Shown here: in pieces, positions 35,734-44,418 of the stretch
Layout of the letters: every line of letters begins with the position of its first letter
Position numbering within the stretch: position 1 is the first letter of the stretch
Source: Insolitispirillum peregrinum
GTDB lineage: Bacteria; Pseudomonadota; Alphaproteobacteria; Rhodospirillales; Rhodospirillaceae
Length of the DNA stretch: 64,000 bases
NCBI RefSeq assembly: GCF_900156605.1
Contig: NZ_FTOA01000002.1
Location: forward strand, 434,001 to 498,000
Direction: 5' to 3'
The notes under the pieces: model-generated
Told to the model about the DNA's origin: nothing
Seen by the model: only the letters and a program-made list of their open reading frames with translations
Databases searched by the model: none
Made by a program: the position numbers and the translations under genes

Positions 35734-38327
35734 CATGACTCCTGAGTCACGGGCTTGGCTTTCTTGGGGCGGCGGCGTTTGCGGGCTGGCGCGGGCGGCG
35801 GGGCCGGGGGCGGGATCAGGCTGCGCAACACGGCAAACGGGGTTTCGGCCTCGGTCACAGGGGCCGGGGGACGTGGCGGCGGGGGTGGGCCACGGCGGGG
35901 GCGCTCGGTACGCTGGCGCACGGCGGGGGCATAGGTCCACGTCCCGTCATCGGCCTTGTCCAGTTGGTAGCCGAGGGTGGCGAACACCGCCGGAGCCATC
36001 GCCGCAGGCAATCCCAGCGGCGACAGCAGTTGACCCAGCTCGGCGTTTCCGAGGGTGGTGGCCTTGTCGCGGTTGCGCTGGCGGATGGCGGCGATGATCG
36101 TTTCCAGCGCGTCCAGCCGCACCCAGCGGTCGCCAATTGCCCGGTATCCCCACACCTTGGCCAGTTCCGGCGGCAGAACCGTTCCGGCAGGCAGGGTAAC
36201 GCGCCCGTTGGGCTGAACGGCAGGCACCGGCGTGCCACGGGCGACGCACCACAAAATGCCGGACAAGTGCTGTGCGGCGGGCTTGTACAGGCGGGGGGCA
36301 AAGACCATTTCGGCCCCGATCTTCACCCCGAGGTGGGCCAACAGGTCGCGGTCGCTCTTGCTGAGGGAACTGCTCTGGGCGTGGACCTGCGTTACCGGCA
36401 GGGCACCAAAGGCCTCGGCGAGTTGGTACAGCATCCCCCGCGCCGGACCGCTCAGGCGTTCGGGCCATGGCTCGATCAACGGTTTGAGGGTGCGGGCGAG
36501 CTGTTCTTTCAGCCAGCCCTCCAGATGGCGGCGGACCAGCGTGCGGTTGTCGCTGTCGAGCAGGTCATCGGCGGGCACCTCGATCTGGGGCCGCAACGGA
36601 GTCGGGCCGGGCACCAGCCGGGCCACCACCGAGCCGCGCCAGAGGATTTCGCCATCATCGGCCAGCGTAAAGGCATCCAGCCCGTCCTGCCGCAGAATGC
36701 CAATCCGGCGGCTGATCTCGCCGCGCAAGGCCTTGGAGGCGGCATTCAGCACCGCCCGGTTGCCGGAATGGCTGTCGCTGGCATCGGGAACGAACGTCAG
36801 TCCATCGAGTCGCCCGAGGTATTGCCCCTCGACGCTGACCGAGTCGTTGCCGGAAATCGCCGCCAGCAGCGGGCCGCCCTGTTTCAGGCTTTTGGCCAGA
36901 ACGCTGGTGCGGACATCGACAAAGCGTTGGGTCAGGCGATCATGCAGGGCATCGGACAGCATGTCTTCGATGGCGCGGGTGCGTTCCTGCCAGTGGGCGG
37001 CATCCAGAATCCAGTCGGCGCGCTGGCTGACGTAGGTCCAGATGCGGATCGAGGCAATGCGATCCATCAGGGCGTGCATGTCGCCGTCGGCGCGGTCCAG
37101 TCCGGCCAGATGCCCGGCGAGCCAGTCGGTCGGCAGGCGGCGGCCATGGCTGGCGAGGTGGCGGAAAATCTGCCCCAGCAGGCGGGCATGGGTTTCCGGC
37201 TGCACCTTGCGGAAGTCGGGAATCTGGCAGACTTCCCACAGCAGTTTCAGTTGCCCCAGACCACGGGCCGCCTGGGCAATATCCGGCTCGCGCGCCAGTG
37301 CCTCGAGCACCAGTTGATCGTCTGCCGGGCGGGTGCGGATCAGGCCGGGGGTTTGCGGAGCCTTGCCCAGCGAGCCAAGCAGAGCCTCGATCGAGGTAAA
37401 GCGCAGGTCACGGTTGCGCCAGAAAATCCCCTGCAACGGCGGGAACTGGTGGCTTTCGACCTGCTCGATGATGTCGGCATCAATGCCGCCGACATCGCCG
37501 GTGGTGCCAAAGGTGCCGTCGTTCAGGTGACGCCCGGCGCGGCCACCGATCTGGGCCACTTCGGCGGCGCTCAGGTCCCGGGGGGCGCGGCCATCGAACT
37601 TGCGCAGGGCGGCAAAGGCCACATGGTCAATGTCCATGTTCAGGCCCATGCCGATGGCGTCGGTGGCGACCAGATGTTCGACTTCCCCGGCCTGAAACAT
37701 CGCCACCTGCGCATTGCGGGTGCGTGGGCTGAGCGCACCGAGCACCACCGCCGTACCGCCACGGGTCCGGCGGATCAGTTCGGCAATGGAATAAACATCC
37801 TGCGCCGAAAAGGCTACCACCGCCGACCGGCGGGGCAGGCGGGTCAGCTTGCGCGGGCCGCTGTAGGTCAGTTGCGACAGGCGCGGGCGGGTGATGATTT
37901 CCACATCGGGGATCAACTGGCGAATCAGCGGCTTGATGGTCTCGGCCCCGAGGAACATCGTCTCGGAGCGGCCCCGGGCATGCAGCAGGCGGTCGGTGAA
38001 AACATGGCCGCGGTCGGGGTCGGCGGCAAGCTGGATTTCGTCGATGGCGAGGAACTCCACCGACCGCTGCAACGGCATCGCTTCGACCGTGCAGACGTAC
38101 CAGCGGGGATGCAGCGGGATGATGCGTTCTTCGCCGGTGATCAGCGCCACATGGGCCGGGCCTTTCAGGCGCACGATCCGGTCATAGTTTTCACGAGCCA
38201 GCAGACGCAGGGGAAAGCCGATCATGCCACTGGCGTAGCCCAGCATGCGTTCAATCGCCAGATGGGTTTTGCCGGTGTTGGTCGGGCCAAGGACGGCGGT
38301 AATCTGGCTGTACTCGGAAAGGGACAT
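35733..38327 (-). CDS. Suv3-like ATP-dependent RNA helicase
   Basis: This 864-residue protein has Walker A VLGPTNTGKTHLAIERML at the N-terminus, motif II AIDEIQLAADPDRGHVFTD, and AQIGGRAGRHLNDGTFG as motif VI, the layout of the alphaproteobacterial relatives of mitochondrial Suv3. A middle domain follows, and the C-terminal 60 residues are a Pro/Arg/Lys-rich tail (RPRRGPPPPPRPPAP). It probably unwinds structured RNA, possibly with a 3'-5' exonuclease. I chose the ATG at 38327; an upstream TTG at 38339 would add four residues. It is translationally coupled to the S4 gene. Confidence 0.88.
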   Translation of the reverse strand: MSLSEYSQITAVLGPTNTGKTHLAIERMLGYASGMIGFPLRLLARENYDRIVRLKGPAHVALITGEERIIPLHPRWYVCTVEAMPLQRSVEFLAIDEIQLAADPDRGHVFTDRLLHARGRSETMFLGAETIKPLIRQLIPDVEIITRPRLSQLTYSGPRKLTRLPRRSAVVAFSAQDVYSIAELIRRTRGGTAVVLGALSPRTRNAQVAMFQAGEVEHLVATDAIGMGLNMDIDHVAFAALRKFDGRAPRDLSAAEVAQIGGRAGRHLNDGTFGTTGDVGGIDADIIEQVESHQFPPLQGIFWRNRDLRFTSIEALLGSLGKAPQTPGLIRTRPADDQLVLEALAREPDIAQAARGLGQLKLLWEVCQIPDFRKVQPETHARLLGQIFRHLASHGRRLPTDWLAGHLAGLDRADGDMHALMDRIASIRIWTYVSQRADWILDAAHWQERTRAIEDMLSDALHDRLTQRFVDVRTSVLAKSLKQGGPLLAAISGNDSVSVEGQYLGRLDGLTFVPDASDSHSGNRAVLNAASKALRGEISRRIGILRQDGLDAFTLADDGEILWRGSVVARLVPGPTPLRPQIEVPADDLLDSDNRTLVRRHLEGWLKEQLARTLKPLIEPWPERLSGPARGMLYQLAEAFGALPVTQVHAQSSSLSKSDRDLLAHLGVKIGAEMVFAPRLYKPAAQHLSGILWCVARGTPVPAVQPNGRVTLPAGTVLPPELAKVWGYRAIGDRWVRLDALETIIAAIRQRNRDKATTLGNAELGQLLSPLGLPAAMAPAVFATLGYQLDKADDGTWTYAPAVRQRTERPRRGPPPPPRPPAPVTEAETPFAVLRSLIPPPAPPPAPARKRRRPKKAKPVTQES

Positions 38328-38369
38328 GACAATCCGCAACAGGGGAACAAAACAAGGAGGTATCAGGCG

Positions 38370-39413
38370 TTAACCGTCAACCAGCGCCATGCGGGCCTTG
38401 CTCCAGGTGCGCAAGGGCTGGCAACGGGCTTCGACCGAGCGGCGATAAAGCAGGCGGGCATCACTGCCAGCGCCACGGGCTTCCAGCAGGCCGCCGAGGG
38501 TCCAGGCATCCAGCGCATCGCGGTCGGCACGGGCGCAGGTGTCGAGCATCGACGCCAGCCCCTGCACATAGCCCCAGTTGGCATAAGACCCGGGCAGCTC
38601 AATCACCCGGCGATAGTTGAGCGCTGCGCGGGCATATTGCCCATGCAGGACAAAGGCGGTGGCCCGCCAGTATTGCGCTGCCTGTTCGCCGGTTTCTCCC
38701 CGGCAGGCAATCTGTGCCAGCTCGGTGGCGCGCAGGGCCTCTTCTTTCCAGTCGGCATTCTTCAATTGCTCGACCGGCAGGCCCAGGGGCCGGGCAACGA
38801 CCGTGCGGGCGGCGTTGACCGCCTCGACGCAGCGACGGGCCGATTCCTTGTCCCGGTCCTTGCTGCTGACCGTCGGCGGGGTCAGCGGTGCAATCGGGGG
38901 GGAGATCGGCGGACGGGTCAGCAGGGCGGCCTGAGCCTCGGGCGAGGTCGGCAGGGTCGATGGCACCGCAGGCAGGGCGCTTTCCGAGGCCGCCGGGACG
39001 CTACGCAGCGCCCGTTGCGGGGCAATGCCGGTGGTGCTGGCGGTGGTCTGGCTGACCGCCAGTTCGGTGTTTCCGCTGGTGCCTTGATGCTCGGGCGTGA
39101 TCAGGGGGACCACGGTCCAGGTCGGACGCGGGGTGCTGGCTGACGGCTGGACGGGGACTGTGACGGCAGTGCTGGTCTGGCTGGCCGACAGGCTGGCCGG
39201 AATGACCGGCTTTGGCGGCGGCGGCGGTACCAGTGCGGCGACAGTGTGTGTGGGGGGGGCACCCATCAGGCTTGCGTCGAACTCTGTGTCATCATCCAGC
39301 GGTGAGCAGGCGGCATGGGCCAGCAGTGCTCCCCCGAGGAGGAGCCCGTTGAACAAGCCGGGCAGGCGAGAGTGACGATGACGGAGCGCCCGAGGGCGTA
39401 ACAGAGGCGGCAT
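38370..39413 (-). CDS. hypothetical exported protein with Pro/Thr-rich linker and TPR-like C-terminus
   Basis: I do not recognise the family. The 347-residue product has a basic N-terminus and a hydrophobic segment LFNGLLLGGALLAHAAC, which could be a Sec signal or a lipoprotein signal with Cys at +1 (His at -3 is unusual). Residues about 45-190 are Pro, Thr, Ser and Ala rich and probably disordered. The last 120 residues look like two to three helical repeats (YWRATAFVLHGQYARAALNY, SDARLLYRRSVEARC), reminiscent of TPR or Sel1 proteins. I used the ATG at 39413; the frame opens further to 39464. It is upstream of the helicase on the same strand with a 42-base gap. Confidence 0.6.
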   Translation of the reverse strand: MPPLLRPRALRHRHSRLPGLFNGLLLGGALLAHAACSPLDDDTEFDASLMGAPPTHTVAALVPPPPPKPVIPASLSASQTSTAVTVPVQPSASTPRPTWTVVPLITPEHQGTSGNTELAVSQTTASTTGIAPQRALRSVPAASESALPAVPSTLPTSPEAQAALLTRPPISPPIAPLTPPTVSSKDRDKESARRCVEAVNAARTVVARPLGLPVEQLKNADWKEEALRATELAQIACRGETGEQAAQYWRATAFVLHGQYARAALNYRRVIELPGSYANWGYVQGLASMLDTCARADRDALDAWTLGGLLEARGAGSDARLLYRRSVEARCQPLRTWSKARMALVDG

Positions 39414-39541
39414 GGCCCGGAGTCCGGTACTTTTTCTGGTAAAAACTGCGATGTGGCAGCGCACAAAAGGGGTTCGGAGTCAGCATACCGCGATGGTCAG
39501 CTTTCTGGAACGATCAATTCACCCCGGGGGCATTTTATTCC

Positions 39542-39560
39542 CGGGCGTACTGTACGCCCG
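39542..39560. repeat. near-perfect palindrome CGGGCGTAC-T-GTACGCCCG
   Basis: Nine-base arms around one base. It lies between hpf and the exported-protein gene, about 130 bases upstream of the latter's start, so it could be an operator or part of a transcript end. No T-run follows. Confidence 0.35.
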
Positions 39561-39580
39561 AAGAATGGCGCTGAAACGTC

Positions 39581-39610
39581 AACCGCCGCCCCGGGAGCGG
39601 AGCGGCGGTT
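39581..39610 (-). terminator. probable terminator behind hpf
   Basis: AACCGCCGC at 39581-39589 pairs with GCGGCGGTT at 39602-39610 around a GC-rich loop, 53 bases past the hpf stop. The stem is strong but the U-tract on the minus strand is poor (GACGTTTC); on the plus strand TTTTG follows. Confidence 0.4.
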
Positions 39611-39662
39611 TTGATGGAGTCTCATTGACTCTGGCGTCTGTCCCGGCTGGGACGCAACGGTA

Positions 39663-40013
39663 TCAGACCGTTGCGCGACGGCGTTCGACGTATTCCTTGA
39701 CCTGCCGTTCCATCGCCTGGAACGCATCGCGCAGGGCCACACCAACGTCTTCATGTTCGTGGAGTTCGTCATCCTTCAGGCTGCGCTTGACGATCAGTTC
39801 ATCGCCGGGGACCGAGACGCTGACGCCGATCAGGTACGGCTCGCCCTTGCGGTGCGCATTGGAAGTGTTCTTGTGGTGAAGTTCAACGGTCACGCGACAG
39901 CTGATGATGTCAGAGCAGAACTGCTCCAGCTTGGCGACCTTTTCGAGCACGCGCTCTTCCACAGCAGCAGAATGGTCCAGACCATGGAAGGTGACTTGCA
40001 CGGGAACCTGCAT
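39663..40013 (-). CDS. hpf: short-form ribosome hibernation promoting factor
   Basis: The 116-residue protein matches the sigma-54 modulation/S30EA family: VPVQVTFHGLDHSAAVEERV, then VTVELHHKNTSNAHRKGEPY, then SVSVPGDELIVKRSLKDDEL and an acidic-basic C-terminal helix. It lacks the C-terminal dimerisation domain of long HPF, so it is the short type. It binds the decoding site of idle ribosomes and promotes 100S dimers in stationary phase. GAGGGAGAG lies six to eight bases before the ATG at 40013; the frame extends six codons further upstream without a better start. Confidence 0.85.
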   Translation of the reverse strand: MQVPVQVTFHGLDHSAAVEERVLEKVAKLEQFCSDIISCRVTVELHHKNTSNAHRKGEPYLIGVSVSVPGDELIVKRSLKDDELHEHEDVGVALRDAFQAMERQVKEYVERRRATV

Positions 40014-40281
40014 AACGCTCTCCCTCAACATTATATCCCACGGGGCCCTGAAAAAATCGGGCTATGGCCCCAAGGACTTCTATGTGGTCACAAGCTCAGG
40101 CCATTTCAAGGATGGCGAACCGAGCGAACGGTGCCGGTTTGGAGATGACCGGCGATACCAGCGGGTCGGTAGGAACGGGCCCCTCTGGCGAACATCAGTG
40201 CGACGCAAACAGGACACTTCTCCGTCGCTAAAGGACAGTGACCTCGGCGCTGGCTCCCTGTGCGCGGGTCACCTTGCACGA

Positions 40282-40316
40282 TGCAGTTTCGACCGGGAAA
40301 ACCGGTCTCGGGCTGC
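40282..40316 (+). other. nested hairpin upstream of htpG
   Basis: GACCGG-GAAAA-CCGGTC at 40291-40307 is enclosed by TGCA/TGCA arms. If transcription starts upstream of it, it would sit in a leader RNA; otherwise it may be a protein-binding palindrome. Confidence 0.35.
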
Positions 40317-40478
40317 ACTCAAGGACGCTGCCGATTTCCGGCAACCCTTGAATAACAAACAGTTTCTCACTCTTACGTCCGTTCGGCAAGTCTTTCTTGC
40401 TGCATGGCCGATGTTTGGAAAAACCCTATGGAAACCGGGGCTGTGCGGGGGTTCCGTGCAGGTCTGTTGCGTGAAACC

Positions 40479-40509
40479 CTTGCGGGAAAGGCCGTGCCGG
40501 TCCATATCT
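40479..40509 (+). promoter_or_regulatory. candidate sigma-32 promoter of htpG
   Basis: CTTGCGG at 40479-40485, 16 bases, then CCATATCT at 40502-40509, about 45 bases before the htpG ATG. The pattern resembles the RpoH CTTG...CCATNT form. It is a visual match only. Confidence 0.35.
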
Positions 40510-40553
40510 GCCCCCGATCTGTGACACTGTCAGAACAGAAGGATTCCAGACCC

Positions 40554-42428
40554 ATGACCGAGGAAAAGCTTTCATTCCAGGCAGAGGTGGCAAAGCTCCT
40601 CGATATCGTTGTGCATTCGCTGTACTCGCAAAAGGAAATCTTCCTGCGCGAACTGATCTCGAATGCCTCGGATGCCTGCGACAAGCTGCGCTATGCCGCG
40701 CTGACCGAACCGGCCCTGCTGGCCGGGGATGCCGATCTGCGCATCGAGCTTGTGATCGACAAGGACGCCCGCACCCTGACCGTGCGCGACAACGGCGTCG
40801 GGATGAACCGCGAAGACCTGATCAACAATCTGGGCACCATCGCGCGGTCCGGCACGTCGGAGTTCGTCAAGGCCCTGTCCGGTGACCAGCGTAAGGATGT
40901 CTCGCTGATCGGGCAGTTCGGCGTTGGTTTCTATTCGGCCTACATGGTGGCGGGCACCGTTGAGGTGCGTAGCCGCAAGGCAGGCGACGAACACGGCTGG
41001 CGCTGGGTGTCAGACGGCAAGGGCGAGTTCACCGTTACCGAAGTGGCGGACGTGGCGCGCGGCACCTCGATCACCCTGCACCTGAAGGACGACGAGGGCG
41101 AGTTCCTCGAGCCGTTCCGCCTGCGTCAGGTGGTCAAGACCTATTCCGACCATATCGCCCTGCCGGTGGTGCTGAAGGGAGCCGAGGGTGCCGAAGACGA
41201 GACGCTGAACAGCGCCTCGGCCCTGTGGACCCGCTCGAAGTCAGACATCACCGACGAGCAATACACCGAGTTCTATCACCACATCGCCCATGCCTTTGAT
41301 GCGCCGTGGCTGACCCTGCATTACCGCGCCGAAGGGGCGATTGAATACACCGGCCTGCTGTTCGTGCCGACCGAAAAGCCGTTCGACTTGTTTACCCCCG
41401 AACGCAAGAACCAGTTGAAGCTGTACGTCAACCGGGTGTTCATCAGCGGGGATTGCGAAGGCTTGCTGCCGCCGTACCTGCGCTTTGTGCGCGGGGTGGT
41501 GGATAGCCCGGACCTGCCGCTGAACGTCTCGCGCGAGATGCTGCAGCACAACCCGATGCTGGCCAAAATCCGCAGCGGCCTGACCAAGCGCATCCTGTCC
41601 GAACTCGCCAAAAAGGCCGAGGGCGCGGCGGACGAATACGCCACCTTCTGGGCCACCTTTGGGGCGGTGCTGAAGGAAGGTCTGCACGAAGACTATGAGC
41701 GCCGTGACGACATCACCAAACTGTGCCGCTTTGCCTCGACGCAGGGCGATGGGCTGGTGTCGCTGGCCGAGTACAAGGCGCGAATGAAGGACGGTCAGGA
41801 CGCCATCTATTTCATCACCGGCGAATCGGTGGACGCGCTGAAGAACAGCCCGCAGGTCGAAGGCTATCTGGCCAAGGGCGTCGAAGTCCTGCTGCTGACC
41901 GACGATATCGACGAGTTCTGGGTGGCGTCGGTGCCGTCCTATGACGGGACGCCGCTGAAGTCGGTCGGGCAGGGCGTGGCCGACCTGTCGAAGATCAAGG
42001 GCGAAGAGAAGGCCGAGGATGAGGCAAAGAAGGACGAAGCTCCGGCCTCGGCCCTCGACAGCCTGATTGCGGCGCTGAAGGCGGCGCTGGGCGAGGCGGT
42101 AAAGGATGTGCGGACCACCGACCGCCTGACCTCCTCCCCCTGCTGTCTGGTGGCCAATGACGGCGAAATGTCGCTGCACCTTGAGCGTCTGCTGAAGGCG
42201 CACAAGCGCGGGCCGGACAGCTTCCCGGCGCGGGTGCTGGAAATCAACCCGTCGCACCCGCTGATCAAGGGCCTTGCCACCCGTGCCGAAGCCGGTGAAG
42301 GCAGCAGCCTTGACGATGCCGCTCACCTGCTGCTCGATCAGGCGCGGATCATCGAAGGCGAAGGCCCGCTCGACCCGGTGGCCTTTGCCCGCCGGATGGC
42401 CAAGGTGATGGAGCGCGGTTTCGCCTGA
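40554..42428 (+). CDS. htpG: molecular chaperone HtpG (Hsp90)
   Basis: The 624-residue protein has the GHKL ATPase motifs VVHSLYSQKEIFLRELISNA, DKDARTLTVRDNGVGMNRED, NLGTIARSGTSEF and SLIGQFGVGFYSAYMVA, and the middle-domain LPLNVSREMLQHNPMLAKIR. It is full length with the C-terminal dimerisation domain. It remodels client proteins under heat stress in the cytosol. AAGGA is about ten bases before the ATG; the longer frame upstream (from 40404) is non-coding in character. A 3'-end hairpin element follows 19 bases after the stop. Confidence 0.95.
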   Translation: MTEEKLSFQAEVAKLLDIVVHSLYSQKEIFLRELISNASDACDKLRYAALTEPALLAGDADLRIELVIDKDARTLTVRDNGVGMNREDLINNLGTIARSGTSEFVKALSGDQRKDVSLIGQFGVGFYSAYMVAGTVEVRSRKAGDEHGWRWVSDGKGEFTVTEVADVARGTSITLHLKDDEGEFLEPFRLRQVVKTYSDHIALPVVLKGAEGAEDETLNSASALWTRSKSDITDEQYTEFYHHIAHAFDAPWLTLHYRAEGAIEYTGLLFVPTEKPFDLFTPERKNQLKLYVNRVFISGDCEGLLPPYLRFVRGVVDSPDLPLNVSREMLQHNPMLAKIRSGLTKRILSELAKKAEGAADEYATFWATFGAVLKEGLHEDYERRDDITKLCRFASTQGDGLVSLAEYKARMKDGQDAIYFITGESVDALKNSPQVEGYLAKGVEVLLLTDDIDEFWVASVPSYDGTPLKSVGQGVADLSKIKGEEKAEDEAKKDEAPASALDSLIAALKAALGEAVKDVRTTDRLTSSPCCLVANDGEMSLHLERLLKAHKRGPDSFPARVLEINPSHPLIKGLATRAEAGEGSSLDDAAHLLLDQARIIEGEGPLDPVAFARRMAKVMERGFA

Positions 42429-42447
42429 GGAAGGGTGGGGTTAGGGC

Positions 42448-42545
42448 GTGGAGCGCTGCTCCACACCTCGCCGGGGCCTTTAGGCCCCGGACCCCATTCC
42501 TTTGATCATAAAAGAAAAAAATGGGGGTTCGGGGCCTCAGGTCCC
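42448..42545 (+). repeat. 3'-end palindromic element behind htpG
   Basis: GTGGAGC-gct-GCTCCAC (42448-42464), then CCGGGGCCT and AGGCCCCGG (42471-42490), then CCCCATT...AATGGGG across a T/A-rich centre (42492-42525), then CGGGGC-ctca-GGTCCCG. It is the fullest copy of the family. Confidence 0.75.
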
Positions 42546-42576
42546 GAATGGGTTTGGGCGATAGCCCATTCTTTTT
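42546..42576 (+). terminator. intrinsic terminator downstream of htpG
   Basis: GAATGGG at 42546-42552 pairs with CCCATTC at 42565-42571 and is followed by TTTTT. It ends the htpG transcript unless the hairpins just upstream already do. Confidence 0.65.
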
Positions 42577-42636
42577 CAGAAACTGTCGTGTACTGTAACC
42601 AGACGCAGGCATGCGGCTCTAACTTTTTGTATTGCC

Positions 42637-42722
42637 GCAGTGTTGTTGCGAAATTCGGTTCCCACTTTTCGCACAATGTTTTAGAGCATTTCTCGGTCTC
42701 CAAGGATCACGATAAATGCTCT
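42637..42722. repeat. dispersed alphaproteobacterial repeat with AGAGCATTT inverted pair
   Basis: The first part (42637-42687; GCAGTG, TTGCG, CGGTTCCCACTTTTCGCAC) is a diverged copy of the sequence at 47057-47103. It runs into TTTAGAGCATTT (42680-42691), whose inverse AAATGCTCT is at 42714-42722. Confidence 0.55.
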
Positions 42723-42742
42723 CATGACTTGTTATCTAAGAA

Positions 42743-42787
42743 AATGCGTCGTCGCAGATGTGTCCATCTGCTCGGGATTTGCTCTAA
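42743..42787. repeat. 45-base hairpin repeat, copy 1
   Basis: CGTCGTC then GCAGATG-tgtc-CATCTGC (42754-42771), then TCGGGATTTGCTCTA. The same sequence with a different loop occurs at 51341-51387. Its right edge supplies the stop codon of the converging orphan gene. Confidence 0.7.
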
Positions 42788-43800
42788 TAGAAATTTCGGG
42801 AGCTGATCATTGCCCTGATATAATCATCGCTCAGATTCGGGTATTTGATTGTTATGATTGATTTCACAAAGTTGAAAAAATAGTCCGTCGTGGCGACATT
42901 GTTCATCCCTATTGTATTTCTTGTGTTTATATCATTCAGGAGTTGTGTGTACTTCAGTCTGTGCTGGGAAATGAGGTCTGCTTCATAGTTTGATCCCCAT
43001 TTCCTATATTCAAGTAATGCTGCGTCAAAGTCACTGGCCTCGTCCTTGAAGCCATCGAGTCCGTTCACAAACGGGCTGCATATGGCGTTCATTTCCTTTT
43101 CAATTTTGTCTATTTCGGCATCAATACCTTCGTAAGTGCTTTTGTTGCCGGGGCGCACCTTTTGGAAAAGAGTCAGGCCGCCGCTAAACCCCAATTGTGC
43201 GCCAGTGTCCCGAGAGACCTTGAACAGAGGATCAAAGCCACGATAGCGGTACTGACAAAAACCGGTAGCGTCACTTCCCCGGCTAACGCCGATGGTTTCA
43301 GCAAAAATTCCCCCGGTGTCCAGCAGGCCCCAGGTTTCTGAATAGGGGTAATCGGAATCGGAGTTGTCGGTGATGCCGGCGTAATCCTTGTTCAGGACCA
43401 CGTTGTAGCCCGTTGCTGTTCTGAGCAGCCATTCCGTTGTGCCACAGGCCGCAAAGCAAACCCGCTTGGTTGGCGTGTGGGGCGGAGATCCCTTGAGGCG
43501 GACATGGAAGCGGCGTCCCGGACAGGCTCCTTCCCAGTATCCGGTTTCTTCACCTGCAATCTCCAGACGGAGGGTCTTCATGTCATTGAAGCCGGACGTC
43601 AGCTGCTCGACGAGGGAGGCGTAGCTGATGCCCTTTCCGTAAAAGGGATCAACCAGATAAAAGCTGTCGCACAGGTGCCAGAACAGGCCGACCGAGCTGC
43701 TGAGATCATCTCCGGCGGCCAGGTACAACAGGCGTCGGTTGACACCGAAATTGCCCCCATTCAAGCGGGTGGCGGCCTCTGACAGCTTATAGGTTCTCAT
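42784..43800 (-). CDS. orphan hypothetical protein, AT-richer 3' half
   Basis: The 338-residue protein is not one I recognise. No signal peptide or membrane segment is evident. The N-terminal two thirds contain WHLCDSFYLVDPFYGKGISY, CPGRRFHVRLKGSPPHTPTK and VCFAACGTTEWLLRTATGYN with several Cys; the C-terminal third is Lys/Asn/Ile rich (KSIITIKYPNLSDDYIRAMI). Base composition of the 3' half is clearly more AT-rich than neighbours, suggesting acquisition from elsewhere. The stop TAG lies at the edge of a dispersed repeat, so the original C-terminus may have been replaced. I used the ATG at 43800, four codons inside the frame. Both flanks carry repeats. Confidence 0.55.
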   Translation of the reverse strand: MRTYKLSEAATRLNGGNFGVNRRLLYLAAGDDLSSSVGLFWHLCDSFYLVDPFYGKGISYASLVEQLTSGFNDMKTLRLEIAGEETGYWEGACPGRRFHVRLKGSPPHTPTKRVCFAACGTTEWLLRTATGYNVVLNKDYAGITDNSDSDYPYSETWGLLDTGGIFAETIGVSRGSDATGFCQYRYRGFDPLFKVSRDTGAQLGFSGGLTLFQKVRPGNKSTYEGIDAEIDKIEKEMNAICSPFVNGLDGFKDEASDFDAALLEYRKWGSNYEADLISQHRLKYTQLLNDINTRNTIGMNNVATTDYFFNFVKSIITIKYPNLSDDYIRAMISSRNFY

Positions 43801-43917
43801 CGCGCACCCCACCCCTCATGATGGAAAGTGATGCTATCACGCCCTTACGGCAAGGGCATCTGCAAACCAGTGCGACAAGAAAATTCCAATCAATGATCGT
43901 GAGGGTACTGCGGAGAG

Positions 43918-44418
43918 TCAGGGATGCCCCAGCCAAGCGCTGACCGTGGCGGTGATCCGCTGGCTGATTTCGGGCAGGATGGCTTGTACCTCGTCGCTCA
44001 GCGGTGCGCCCGGCCACCACTGTTCGCCGGTGATCCCATACACCATCAGCCGGTCGGGCCAGGCACCGGTACTGTAGGCCAGCGCCAGCGCATTGGTGAT
44101 CGACAGCCCGCGCGCGGGAGAGGCCCAATCCATCGCCAGTGGCAGATTGATTTGCCAGTCACACAGTTCGACAATCTTTCCCCCGTGATAGTCGGGCTCC
44201 TTGCGGAACGGCATCATGCCTCCGATCAGGATCACCCGTTCGAATGTTCGCAGCAAGTGCAGCAAAGCCTCGCCATCTCCGATGTGGGTCATGATCACCA
44301 CCGAAGGGTCTGTGGCCAGAGCCGAGGCCTTGAGGGTTTCAGCAACCTGCAGGCCGCAGGCGGCATCGCCCTGGCCGGGTTGCCCAAGCCCAAGGATGAG
44401 GGTTAACCGTTCGCTCAC
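43918..44418 (-). CDS. hydrogenase-maturation-protease-like protein lacking metal ligands
   Basis: The 166-residue protein follows the HybD/HycI fold pattern: LILGLGQPGQGDAACGLQVA, RTFERVILIGGM, SPARGLSITNALALAYSTG and YGITGEQWWPGAPLSDEVQA. In active endopeptidases the nickel-binding residues are Glu16, Asp62 and His93 (E. coli HybD). Aligned by eye, these positions are Ala19, Gly66 or Gly67 and Ala102 here. No hydrogenase gene is in the window. The protein may have been repurposed, or be a relict that is still open. It sits between an orphan gene and the copper receptor. Confidence 0.65.
   Translation of the reverse strand: MSERLTLILGLGQPGQGDAACGLQVAETLKASALATDPSVVIMTHIGDGEALLHLLRTFERVILIGGMMPFRKEPDYHGGKIVELCDWQINLPLAMDWASPARGLSITNALALAYSTGAWPDRLMVYGITGEQWWPGAPLSDEVQAILPEISQRITATVSAWLGHP

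Larger units (their letters stand above)
40014..40553. other. 540-base gap between hpf and htpG, no gene seen
   Basis: The gap must hold the promoters of both divergent genes. It contains GGGGCC...GGCCCC near 40041-40067, a hairpin at 40282-40316, and a candidate heat-shock promoter at 40479-40509. The plus-strand open frames here have no coding signature or ribosome-binding site. Confidence 0.6.
42429..42783. other. repeat-rich gap between htpG and a converging orphan gene
   Basis: No gene is visible. In order it holds a 3'-end palindromic element, a terminator with a T-run, a dispersed repeat also found near 47057, an AGAGCATTT inverted pair, and a 45-base hairpin repeat also present at 51341. 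Confidence 0.7.

Noticed and set aside
35964-39143. A 1059-codon plus-strand frame opposite the helicase and exported-protein genes
   Set aside because: It spans two real minus-strand genes and their gap, has no domain I recognise and no ribosome-binding site; it is a GC-bias shadow.
39904-40524. A 206-codon plus-strand frame in the hpf/htpG gap
   Set aside because: It starts antisense inside hpf, shows no domain or ribosome-binding site, and crosses the candidate htpG promoter.
42435-42806. A 123-codon plus-strand frame after htpG
   Set aside because: It lies entirely in dispersed repeats and hairpins and has no start signal.
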